Source: Solanum dulcamara (lineage: Eukaryota; Streptophyta; Magnoliopsida; Solanales; Solanaceae). Taken from it: a stretch of 64,000 nucleotides of DNA. The notes beneath the pieces are model-generated. The model had not been told where the DNA came from. It worked only from the letters and a program-made list of their open reading frames with translations, and made no database searches. The translations under genes and the position numbers were made by a program. Shown piece by piece: positions 1 to 9,561 of this stretch. The DNA is taken from positions 69,858,144 to 69,922,143 of the forward strand of contig NC_077244.1 of assembly GCF_947179165.1 (NCBI RefSeq), given 5' to 3'. Position 1 is the stretch's first letter. The number at the start of each line of letters is the position of its first letter.

Positions 1-110
1 AAAATATTTTCAAATAGATAATTTTTTAAATAAAAGTGAAAAGAAAGAGAGGAAGTATAAAATGAATTAAACTTATCTATGATGATATAAACAGTTACTT
101 GAGGTGGCCG

Positions 111-418
111 TGTTAAAATCTATTAGCTAATCTGAAAATTAACTAGATCTAACTGAGCTACATTGAGAGAACTGCAAAGAACATGATTAGAGAAGAAGAA
201 GTATTATTGTATTTCAATTGAACCCACACTTAAGAGTATTTATACAATGTAACAATACAAGTTAGCTGTAGTGTAGTGCTAACAAACTACACTTAACAGA
301 CTAACACCTACATAACAAACTAACTCTAACAGAATGAGTTAGTTACAACTAACAGTAACCAACTGATGTGACAGCTAATTTCAAGTTATATTAGTCCAAA
401 TTTCAGCTGGATTTAATA
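111..418 (-). repeat. 3' LTR of the 111-3890 copia element
   Basis: It begins TGTTAAAATC on the plus strand and ends GATTTAATA, an imperfect inverted repeat. It is immediately followed by CTCCCCCTAAAG, the complement of a polypurine tract (CTTTAGGGGGAG), which places the internal region to the right. No matching copy is seen at the other end of the element. Confidence 0.7.
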
Positions 419-485
419 CTCCCCCTAAAGCTAGGATGAAAGACATCAAGAACTCCTAGCTTGGAAAGAAGGAACTGATGATGTG

Positions 486-1180
486 CTATAAGTCGGCTAG
501 TTGGGATTTTTTCCTAACATACTTTGGCTTGATCAGGGCATCTTTGATTTTTTCCCACACAAAATGACAATCTATCTCAATGTGCATAGTTTTTACGTGA
601 AAAATTGGATTGAAAGCAATTTGCATAGCTGATTTGCTGTCACAACAAAATATAACTAGTGTAGTAATAGTCACTTTGATATCTTTGAGTAATCCAACTA
701 GCCAAATGATCTTTGCCACTGCTCCTGCCATGCTTCGATATTTAGCCTCTACTGAGCTTCTATTCACTGTGCATTGTTTTTTTGACTTCCATGAAATCAG
801 TGACTCACCAAGTTGAATGACATAGCCTGTAACTGATCTTCTTGTGTTGGGGCAAGCTGCCCAATCTGAATCACAAAAGGCTGTCAGAGTTGTAACTGGA
901 CCATTCTTCAGTAAAACACCTTGACTTGGTGCTTTCTTTAAATATGTGAGAACTCTCAATGCTACATCCCAATGTGATCTTTTGGGGTGTTGCATAAACT
1001 GACTGAGAACTTGAACAACAAAGCATATGTTAGGTCTAGTAATCATCAAATAAATCAATTTTCCAACTAACTATTGATATCTGTGAATATCATCTAGGAT
1101 AGGATCATTAATGTTACCAACTACTGAGTCATATTGTACTGTAGTGAGTTTCAGGACATGTGTGAGTAATTAAGGTAGTC
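486..1180 (-). pseudogene. copia RNase H fragment
   Basis: The longest frame, 1058-486, contains copia RNase H hallmarks: CDSDWAACPNTRRSVTGY, ISWKSKKQ, SVEAKYRSMA and a CDSKSAMQIA block. Upstream, 1180-1059 retains the end of RT in interrupted frames (DPILDDIHRYQ, LVGKLIYLMITRP). It lies just inside the 3' LTR. Confidence 0.88.
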
Positions 1181-1335
1181 TAAAATAGGATACGAACAAC
1201 TAGCAGATGGCTTAGATAATTTTAATCACTAAGCCAAATAGGTTGCTTAGTATTCCTAGTGGGCCTAGTGTGTATTTCTGACTGATCAGTCAGTGATATG
1301 GGGTCCTAAACTTGTGGTGGGACTGTTACTAAATG

Positions 1336-2409
1336 TCATTCATATGAATTTCCTTTAATAGCAACATCAGTATCTACTGATTCGGGTGTTAAGGTGTTTG
1401 GACCATGAGTATCAGGGGATTCAGGAGACTGTGTGGGTGCTGAAATATCAACATTCATCTTTACTAATTGTTCCACTACAATAGGCTTAGTATATGTAGT
1501 TGGAGGAGCTGGTTCAATAGAAGTGACTAACTCAAACATATCCAGGTCAGCTGTTGAGTTTCCTTCATGATAAGGAAAAATGTATTCTTTGAAGGTGATA
1601 TCCCTACTTACAAAGAAAGTTTTTTTAACCAGGTCATAGACTTTGTACCCCTTCTGAGTTTCTGAATAACTAAGAAAGACTGTTTCTCTGGCTCTAAGAG
1701 CAAACTCTTCTCCTTTTGGCAATCTACTTGCATAGCACAAACAATAAAATACTCTTAAATGATCAAGGTTAGCTGTCTTGTGATGAAACATCTCATAAGG
1801 TGTCTTTCCTTCAAATACACTGGTGGGCAGCTTATTGATCAAATACACAGCAATCTTAACACATTCACCCCAGAAATGAATAGGTAAGGAACTCTGAAAC
1901 CTCAGTCCCCTAGCTACTTCTAGGATGTGCCTGTGTTTCCTCTCCACTATCCCATTTTGTTGGGGAGTGTAAAAATAACAACTTTGGTGCACAATACCAT
2001 GAGATGCAAGCAAATCAATAAGTGAAGAATTGAAAATTTTTGACCCATTATCAGATCTCAAGATTTTCACAAACAAGTCAAATTGATTTCTTATTAAAGC
2101 AATGAAATTTTTTAGAACTATAATGACTTCACTCTTAGAATGAATCATACATATCCGTATGTACCTACTATGATCATCTACTATAGTAATAAAGTAGTTC
2201 TTTCTATCATGAGTAGGCTTGCTATAAGGTCCCCATTTATCAACATGAATCAATTCAAAAACTCTTAGTGTTTTACTAGTACTGACAGAAAATTTCAATC
2301 TACATTGCTTTGCTAAAGGACAAATCTCACAGTTGTGTGACACATTCTTGTCTGAGAAATAATTTAATGACTTAATATCTTGCATTACTCCAGTTGATGG
2401 ATGTCCCAA
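1336..2409 (-). pseudogene. copia integrase fragment
   Basis: A 357-codon frame with the integrase zinc-binding region near its start (CEICPLAKQ) and a DDE core: first Asp in HVDKWGPY, second in RSDNGSKIF, Glu in NGIVERKHRH. The copia C-terminal extension (KGYKVYDL) follows. The frame closes where the RT linker begins. The catalytic triad looks intact, but the element lacks RT. Confidence 0.88.
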
Positions 2410-2412
2410 TCT

Positions 2413-3873
2413 TCAATGCCATAGCTTTGCATCTGCATCTGCATTCTCAGTAACTACTGCATTTATTGTGGATTTTATTGATTTCTTCAATATGTACATA
2501 CCTTCCTTTTCCTTACCAATCCTCAATACGTTGCCATTGAAGAGTACCTGAAACACATAGAAATTAGGGGAAAAGGAGATTGAACAAGAGAGTTCCCTAG
2601 TTAATTTGGAGACTGATAGTAAGTTGAACTTGAATTCTGGTATGTACAGAACATTCTTAAGCTCATGACCTTCTAATATGTTGATAGTTCCTATACCTTT
2701 GATGTCACATCTATTCCTTGTTGGAACTTGAACTCCACAAGAATCATTATATTTTAATCTTCTAATAGTAGTTAATAAATCCTCATTAGGTGTAATATGA
2801 TCTGTAGCTCTACTATCAACTATCCATTCATAAATTTTACTTGCTTTGGACAATAAAGTGGTGATACCTGACATGTTAGCAGCGCAATCTGATGTTCCTA
2901 TTCTATCCATCTTGTTAACTAGATCCTGATATTGAGTTGGTGACATATGTGTTAAAGTTTCACTCTTGGGAAAATCATCAACATTCTTTGTCAGGTGTGT
3001 ATATGCAAGCTTGAAATCATCAGTTCCCTTCCTCTTGCTCTTGAAATCTGGAGGATAACCAACTAATCTATAACAATCAGCCTTAAAGTGACCTTTAAAT
3101 CCACAGTGATCACAAATTGTTTCAGGAGGTACAAACTTCTTTGGCTTTGATTTGTATCCCTGAGTCATGCTTGCTAGAAGTGTTAAAGCATCTCTGGTTT
3201 TGTAAATAACTTTCAATGCTCTTTGGTTTTCTTCTTGTGCTGCAACAACATATGCTTCATTTACAGTCACCACAGATTTTCTAGCCAAAATATTACTTCT
3301 AATATTTCTAAAGCTTTCATTCAATCCCATCAGAAACTGAAGTAGTCTTTGTGACTTCAGATGCTCCACATATGAAGTTGAATCTGCACAATTACATTCA
3401 GGTGATGGAATCATCACATCCAATTCAGACCATAGATCCCTTAATTTCGAGTAATATGAAGTAACAGAGTCAATTTCTTATTTCAAAATGGCAATTTCAG
3501 ACCATATATGGTAGGTTCTAGTGGATCTGATTTATCAAATCTTTCTTCAAAATCTGTCCAAACTTTCTCTACATTCAAAGCATACATGATTCTGGTAACA
3601 ATTCACTTGTAACTGTGCTTGCAATCCATAACAACACTATCTTATTGCATTTTCCCCCTTGTTCTTCTAATGCCCCTTTGTAATTTCCTTTTGCACACGA
3701 TCCATTAACGAATCCAAGCTTTTTTTTTTCCTGAGAGCCAGCTTTGTTGAACGACTCCACAGAGCATAATTTTTTGGTCCTGTTAACTTGATTGGAATAA
3801 GAACAAGTCGAGGTGCATCAGATGCCTTAATAGGCCGGCAACCAATTTTGACACGTACTAATTGATTTATCAT
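2413..3873 (-). pseudogene. copia gag-protease remnant
   Basis: The gag N-terminus is recognisable at 3873-3740 (IKLTGPKNYALWSRSTKLAL), shifts frame at a T-rich run near 3725, continues at 3725-3575 (LGFVNGSCAKGNYKG), and breaks again before the 336-codon stretch 3423-2413. That stretch carries a CCHC zinc knuckle (CDHCGFKGHFKADC) and the protease site. The protease motif reads WIVDSRATDH where the family has D-S/T-G-A, so the catalytic-loop glycine is replaced by arginine. The stretch runs up to the integrase frame at 2409. Confidence 0.85.
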
Positions 3874-3890
3874 TTTTTGTTAAGCATAGA

Positions 3891-4181
3891 GACCAAGTTA
3901 ATCTCCTCATACTTTTTTTTCTTCGTTGAATCTCCCATACTTGACTGACTAGATGAGCGAAGAAAAAATAATTAAAAAATAGAAGACATTGTCGTGTGAA
4001 ATACATTGACAATTTTTAGAGTCATTTTCTTAATGAGTTGAATCTTAAACATTTAGTACTTGTCAACAGCATCTTTTTAATGCATTCTGAATTTTTCATC
4101 TTCTAGAAAATGAAGTTATGAAAATTTCAACATTTTCCTTTCGAATTTTTCAATAAGACAGCTTTTCTAATGACCTAGTTA
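3891..4181. other. intergenic spacer
   Basis: AT-rich sequence between the truncated end of the copia element and a Stowaway MITE. No LTR, primer-binding site or credible exon is seen. Confidence 0.6.
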
Positions 4182-4466
4182 CTCCCTCCATCCCATATTA
4201 GATGGACATCTTACTAAAAATATTTGTCCTATATTATTTGATCACTTACTAAATTACGATAGAATTAATTAAATTTTTTCTATTTTACCCCTACAATTAA
4301 TATGACCTTTTGAACGTAAACAATTTCAATACTAGATATTTCTATAATCTATGTATATTGCATTGATATAAATAAAAGGCAAAATAGTAAACTCTTCCAA
4401 TGTATTAGTGATTTTTTAATCACTGTATAAAATTAAAAGTGTCCATCTAATATGAGACGGAGGTAG
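4182..4466. mobile_element. Stowaway-type MITE
   Basis: The terminal inverted repeats start CTCCCTCCATCCCATATTAG on the left; the right end read in reverse starts CTACCTCCGTCTCATATTAG, and both continue into ATGGACA, with three mismatches over 27 bp. TA dinucleotides flank both ends (4180-4181 and 4467-4468), as expected for a Tc1/mariner-type target duplication. The 285-bp interior is AT-rich and non-coding. Confidence 0.92.
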
Positions 4467-4468
4467 TA

Positions 4469-5148
4469 CTAGATACTAGTATATTCTTGATTTGGCTATT
4501 CATAATAATGATTTCATTAATCAGAAAGAAATATTTATTTCTTTATCTAGTACCATTAATTTCTGCCCAATAGGAAATAAGACTACCCTTTCCTCCTTAT
4601 CCATCGTGGCATACACATATAGGACGCGTATTGGACAGCTAAATTGATGAACTGCATGTCCCTATTTTATATTGTGTATTTGATATAATCAAAAATATTT
4701 TTCACAGTAAATGTTTTGTTCAAAAACAAGTGATTTTTTCATTTACTTTTTGATATATTTAATAAAATGAATAGAAAATATTATCTCAAATATATTTATA
4801 TAATGTAGGCAAATAATTGGAGTGAAAATAACTTTTTAGTGATTTTCTCAAGTTAAATTTAAAAAGTTATAATAACTTTATATCTAAATAATTTTTTAAA
4901 ATGATATTCCAAATTAAAATAAAAAAGTATTCATGGCCAAATGAACATGTTTAAACCAAAAAACAACAACACTGATTTTAACCCAATATTCGAATATCTC
5001 ACAGGGGGAGCAGTGAACGTTGAAAATGTTTGTAAACAAATCACTTAAATCAAATAAAAAAAAACACCCACCCCTTTATTTTAATTTTGTACACAAGTTA
5101 GTGGTGACGTGCCAAATGATGTTATATGAGTGAGTAGGTTAGAAGATT
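4469..5148. other. AT-rich intergenic region upstream of WRKY
   Basis: No coding signal. Farther on, 5351-5545 starts with a degenerate Stowaway-like CGTCCGTCTTAATTTATT and may be a worn MITE inside the WRKY upstream region, but its right end is not convincing. Confidence 0.5.
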
Positions 5149-5784
5149 GGTCAAAACAAGACTCAAAATTCAACCTATATATTTATTCTGTATATCAAAC
5201 ACCTTTTAATTTTCATTTCCCTTTTTCTTTTCTTTTCTTTTATCCATATAATATACATCCTTCTTTCTACTTTTCTAATGGTTGTCTTGACTTTGACTAG
5301 ATAAGAAAAATTCAAAATATGATGGGCCGACATGAAAAGCAATATAATATACCGTCCGTCTTAATTTATTTAATATAATTTAATTTGATATTGAATTAAA
5401 GAAAAACTTTGAAATTTATGATTTAAAATACATATTAAATATTTATCTAATAATAAATTATTTTATTAAATATAAAAATATATTATTTTTTTTAAATTGG
5501 CTAAAAAAAAGTTAATAGTATAAATTGCAATAGAGAAAGTTATTGATTTAACTTTATTGAATATAATACATGTGTTACTGTACCCACCACTTGTGTTTGC
5601 TTAGGTACAAATTTGACAACTATAAGTAAGCTGTGGATAATAATTAATTGATAAGAAGAAAAGAAGGAAGGTTATTTCCATCTCTCAATTTGCATCAATT
5701 AAATATTTACCTCTTTCCTTGATTTTCTTCTCACCTTCCTACAACTTGGTCAGCTGGTCTTCTAAAGCCTTGTTATATAAACCT
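5149..5784 (+). promoter_or_regulatory. WRKY promoter with W-box cluster and TATA box
   Basis: Upstream of the WRKY start there is GGTCAA at 5149-5154 (W-box TTGACC on the minus strand) and two directly abutting W-boxes, TTGACTTTGACT, at 5287-5298. A plausible TATA box, TTATATAAA, lies at about 5776-5784, some 115 bp before the ATG. W-boxes are bound by WRKY proteins themselves, so auto- or cross-regulation is an inference consistent with what is known for group IIa WRKY genes. Confidence 0.55.
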
Positions 5785-5895
5785 TTTATCTTCATTTCCA
5801 TACCTACAGAAAGTATTTGTTTCTTTACACATCTGAAGAAAGGCTAGAGCTTTGTTGATTCTTGGAATTATCATACCTAAGAAGAAATTAAATCT

Positions 5896-7322
5896 ATGGA
5901 ATTTACCAGTTTGGTTGATACTTCATTGGATTTGAGTTTTAGGCCTCGTCCAGTTCTTGATAAAGTGCCAGTAAGATTTTTGGACTATATTGCTCATGCC
6001 CAAATGTATTATTTATATGCTTAGTATTGATGTTTTATGTTTGTTTTTTTGCTTTCAGAAACAAGAAGTTCAGAGTGATTTCACTGGATTGAGCAGAGAC
6101 AGAGAGAATATGGGAGTGAAAAATGAGGCAGGGGATTTGTTAGAGGAATTAAACAGAGTGAGCAGTGAAAACAAGAAGTTAACAGAGATGCTCACTGTGG
6201 TTTGTGAAAATTACAATGCTTTAAGAAACCAAATGATGGAGTATATGAGCACACAAAATGGTGTAGCAGATGAAAGTGCAGGGTCAAGGAAAAGAAAAGC
6301 TGAAAGCATCTCCAATCCCATTAACAACAACGACAACAATAACAATATGGATGTTGTTCATGGACGTTCATCAGAAAGCAGCTCAAGTGATGAAGAGTCT
6401 TGTTGCAAGAAACTCAGAGAAGAGCACATTAAAGCCAAAGTTACAATTGTTTCTATGAAGACTGATGCATCTGATACCTCTCTTGTAAGTACATACTCTT
6501 ATTTCTATCTCCACTAAAAGCGTAAGCTATTAGAGAGAGTATGTGATTACTTACTTAATTATGTCTTCAGCACGCCGATACTAATGAGATAAAGCAATGT
6601 GAACTTATTTGCAGATTGTAAAGGATGGTTATCAGTGGAGAAAGTATGGTCAGAAAGTAACCAGAGACAACCCTTGTCCAAGAGCTTACTTCAGATGCTC
6701 ATTTGCACCTTCCTGCCCTGTCAAGAAGAAGGTAATTTAAAAAAACCCTAATTTAATTATGAGTGTTCACAATCATAGTAAAGAATGAATTTGTTATGTT
6801 TGAGTCAGTTTTCACGCACATTCTAATAATGAGTTGTGCATCATTTGACAGGTTCAAAGAAGCATAGAAGATCAGTCTATTGTAGTGGCAACGTATGAAG
6901 GAGAACATAACCATCCACAAATCTCAAAACCAGAATCAGGTGCAAGTACTAATACTTCCAGTGCTAGCCGTTTAAATGTGACAACTATGGCAGGTACTAC
7001 TGCTTCAGTACCTTGCTCTACAACTCTCAATTCATCAGGACAAACCATTACTCTCGATCTTACTGCACCGAAAACAGTAGAAAATCGCGATATGAAGATG
7101 AATCACAGCACTAATAGTCCTACCGGTGGCAATAGCATTAGAACAGCAGCAACAACAACAGCAGCAGGAGGTGAACATCATAATAGGCCAGAGTTCCAAC
7201 AGTTCTTGATAGAGCAAATGGCTACTTCCTTGACGAAAGATCCAAGTTTCAAAGCAGCACTTGCTGCAGCCATATCAGGAAAAATCCTCCAACATAATAA
7301 TAATCAGACATGGAGATGGTAA
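5896..7322 (+). CDS. WRKY40: WRKY transcription factor, group IIa (WRKY40-like)
   Basis: Exons 5896-5970, 6059-6484, 6615-6731 and 6852-7322 join to 363 codons (362 aa), all with GT..AG introns. The N-terminus holds the LVDTSLDL motif; a leucine-zipper-like coiled coil ([15 protein letters not shown]) follows at about residues 47-80, then a basic KRK nuclear-localisation patch. The single WRKY domain has WRKYGQK at 175-181 and the zinc ligands C195-X5-C201-X23-H225-X-H227. The intron falls at the VKKK/VQR junction, as is typical of groups IIa and IIb. The C-terminal block [20 protein letters not shown] is also found in Arabidopsis WRKY18/40/60. These nuclear proteins bind W-boxes and modulate pathogen, jasmonate and ABA responses. 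One oddity is Cys188 where the family usually has serine (NPCPRAYF). Orthology to WRKY40 specifically is likely but untested. Confidence 0.95.
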
Positions 7323-7859
7323 ACAAAAGTCCAGTAGAGCAGTCAACTACTTTGTATAGACAATTGTTCAATATTTTTTCCAATTTGACTCATTTGAAAA
7401 GTTCTTAGGGGAAAAAGGAAACAAACTATTGTTCAATGTAGATACAGGAAAAGTTAGTAACAGTTGGGCCGCAAAGTTGGACTTGGAGGTGCACGTGAGA
7501 ATGGGATCTTGCTGGACTGTGTGAAATTTTCAACAGCAGCCATATTGGGTCCCCTGCAGAATGGACTTGCTCTGAGTTGGCTAGATTGAGACTACTACAT
7601 TGTCCTTGAAACATTTAAGTTGTTGAATTTGACAACTTTGTAGAATACTGAAATGAGATCTTTTATGAAATATACAACTTATTGCCTACATCTTAAAGTT
7701 CTGTACACATACATTATACAACTCTTTTGCGGCGTCAAATTTAAGTTACATGCAAGGATTAAAACAACAACGAAAAGCTACCTAATTATACAAATATTAG
7801 TTCTTCCTATAAGTTGAAATAATTACATATTGTTTCACAAATTAATAATTTCATAACAA

Positions 7860-8225
7860 ATTTCAAGTTAGATACACTTAAATATATGTATTTTTGCTAT
7901 CGGATACAATAAGAAATACAGATATATAGGAAGAGAGGCAAGCGAGAGAGGAGAGATGGGAGCAAAATAAGAGGGAGGTGAGTGAGAGAGTCAGTATATT
8001 TTAGATACATGCGAATTATATTAAATACATGTATCTGGGATATCAAATATATTCTGAAATATATATACATGGGAAGAGATGCGAACGAGAGAGTCGATGT
8101 ATCTCAGATATGCAAATCCACTTAAATATAGTGTATCTGAAATAAATTTTACCTAATTTTGACCCATGTAATATGAGATACATGTATCTAAATGCGTCAT
8201 ATACAAAATCGGATACGAATAATAA
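7860..8225. repeat. dispersed repeat with GATACATGTATC motifs
   Basis: Repeated variants of GATACATG and ATACATGTATCT, interspersed with GAGAGAG and GCGA(A)CGAGAG tracts, occur several times in both orientations. The composition differs from the surrounding AT-rich DNA. The class is unknown and the boundaries are approximate. Confidence 0.4.
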
Positions 8226-8543
8226 TTTTGAAAACTCAAGAAAAGACACATAATTAAACCTTAAATTAGTGAGATTTGTATTGTTTGTACTTTAAAACAG
8301 TTAGGTATATGAGCATTCATGGGTTGTGGTTATCAAATTAGCAAGTCCAGGGGGTGATTTGGCCAATGCAAAGTTTAAATATACGCGAAATAAAACGACA
8401 AGTTTAGAAGGTCTCGATTGTATTCCGTCTTAAAACAATTCTAATACTATAATAAGTTATCTGCTATAGTAAAAATCAATCATTATATGAAAGCAACCAA
8501 TGCGATGGTCTTTTGGGATTCCATCCACTAGCATGGAAGAGTA

Positions 8544-8602
8544 CAACTAAAAGTCTTTTACTTTTAGTTGGTCCAACTCCTCCAACTAAAAGTCTTTTAC
8601 TT
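8544..8602. repeat. 20-bp direct repeat with embedded hairpin
   Basis: CAACTAAAAGTCTTTTACTT occurs at 8544-8563 and again at 8583-8602. Between and overlapping the copies, TTTTAGTTGG (8562-8571) and CCAACTAAAA (8582-8591) form a perfect 10-bp inverted repeat with a 10-nt loop. Confidence 0.8.
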
Positions 8603-9158
8603 AATGCTTTTGTCAATTGACCCAACCTCGTTGATTTTTCTGCAGCACTGATAAAGAGATCTCAACAAGGGAATGAAATCAAAATCATGTTCAAGTCCTC
8701 AAGCTACTGAACACTATTCTTCCTTTATATTTTTCTCTTGCTTCTTCCGCTTAACAGAGACTTTTAGACCTAAATTTTAGAAGCAAGCAGATTTTGAAAA
8801 GTTATCTTCAATATGGTTAGAGATTTTGAAAATCTTATCGTCAAATATTACCGGTTTTTGGGCTTCTACTAGCAAAACTTCAAAAAAATTCCAAGTACAA
8901 TGCATGTCCAAAAACATAACTTCTAAAGCTCAAAGTTTCAACATCAAAATCTATGGCCAAACGGAAACTCAAGAATTGACCATTCAAAATACCTTATGGT
9001 TCCTCTTCAATTATAATAACATCATAGCTGTATTTTTTGTTTTTTTTTACCTCTAACATCATACCCGAAGGCTGCTACTTTGAAAATTTTGCACTAACAA
9101 CTACCAAATCATTCAGTTTTGCTCTGTCAAAATAGAACATACAGTGTTCTCACTTCTG

Positions 9159-9275
9159 TCTTTCGGAAACAGCCATCCTACATTGGTAGGAGTCAGGTCT
9201 GCGTACACTCTACCCTCCCCAAACCCCACGATGTGGGATTTCACTGGGTTGTTGTTGTTGTTGTTGTTGTTGTAG
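9159..9275 (+). mobile_element. SINE/LINE 3' tail (TS-like, TTG repeat end)
   Basis: The sequence GGTCTGCGTACACTCTACCC, then CCCCACGATGTGGGATTTCA and a run of TTG triplets, is the 3' end I know from Solanaceae TS-type SINEs and their partner RTE LINEs. Only the 3' part is present. Boundaries are approximate. Confidence 0.75.
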
Positions 9276-9561
9276 TGTTCTCACTTCTCAAGATCCATTC
9301 ACAGAAAAAAAAAATAGCTGTATATTGCCTAGATTTTTTTATTCAAATCCTATAAGACATAGGGATCTAATGTTATGCTGGCTAATTAAAAAAAAACAAC
9401 TTGCAGAATCGTCCAAAATATTGCTGTGTCTGATTTTAAAAAAGGAATCGAGAACTCAAGAAACCATAGATACAAGAACTGTATCAAAAGGATTCCTCCT
9501 CAGGAATGCAGAAGCAAGGGGCACCAGTTCCTTCAAGCTGGCAGATGTATCTTCTATAGAC

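Larger units (their letters stand above)
111..3890 (-). mobile_element. Ty1/copia retrotransposon, defective (RT and 5' LTR missing)
   Basis: Read on the minus strand the order is gag (about 3873-2900), protease (about 2820), integrase (2409-1336), RNase H (about 1180-486) and a 3' LTR at the left. Integrase before RNase H is the copia order. The 277 bases between the integrase and RNase H frames cannot hold a reverse transcriptase; only the linker that precedes RT (around 1250-1210, RPTRNTKQPIWLSD) and the sequence that follows it are present, so RT was deleted. No second LTR and no initiator-Met tRNA primer site is visible right of 3890, so the 5' end is lost. Frameshifts break gag near 3730 and 3575. 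The element is dead and old. Confidence 0.9.
7323..9150. other. WRKY 3' flank and repeat-bearing intergenic region
   Basis: The WRKY 3' UTR probably extends through about 7650. Beyond it, 7860-8225 is a low-complexity stretch rich in GATACATGTATCT-like palindromes and GAGAGAG tracts, and 8544-8602 holds a direct and inverted repeat. No credible exon is seen. Confidence 0.5.

Noticed and set aside
7035..7217. Antisense frame with a run of cysteines within WRKY exon 4
   Set aside because: It is the complement of the CAGCAGCAACAACAACAG repeat in the WRKY coding exon.
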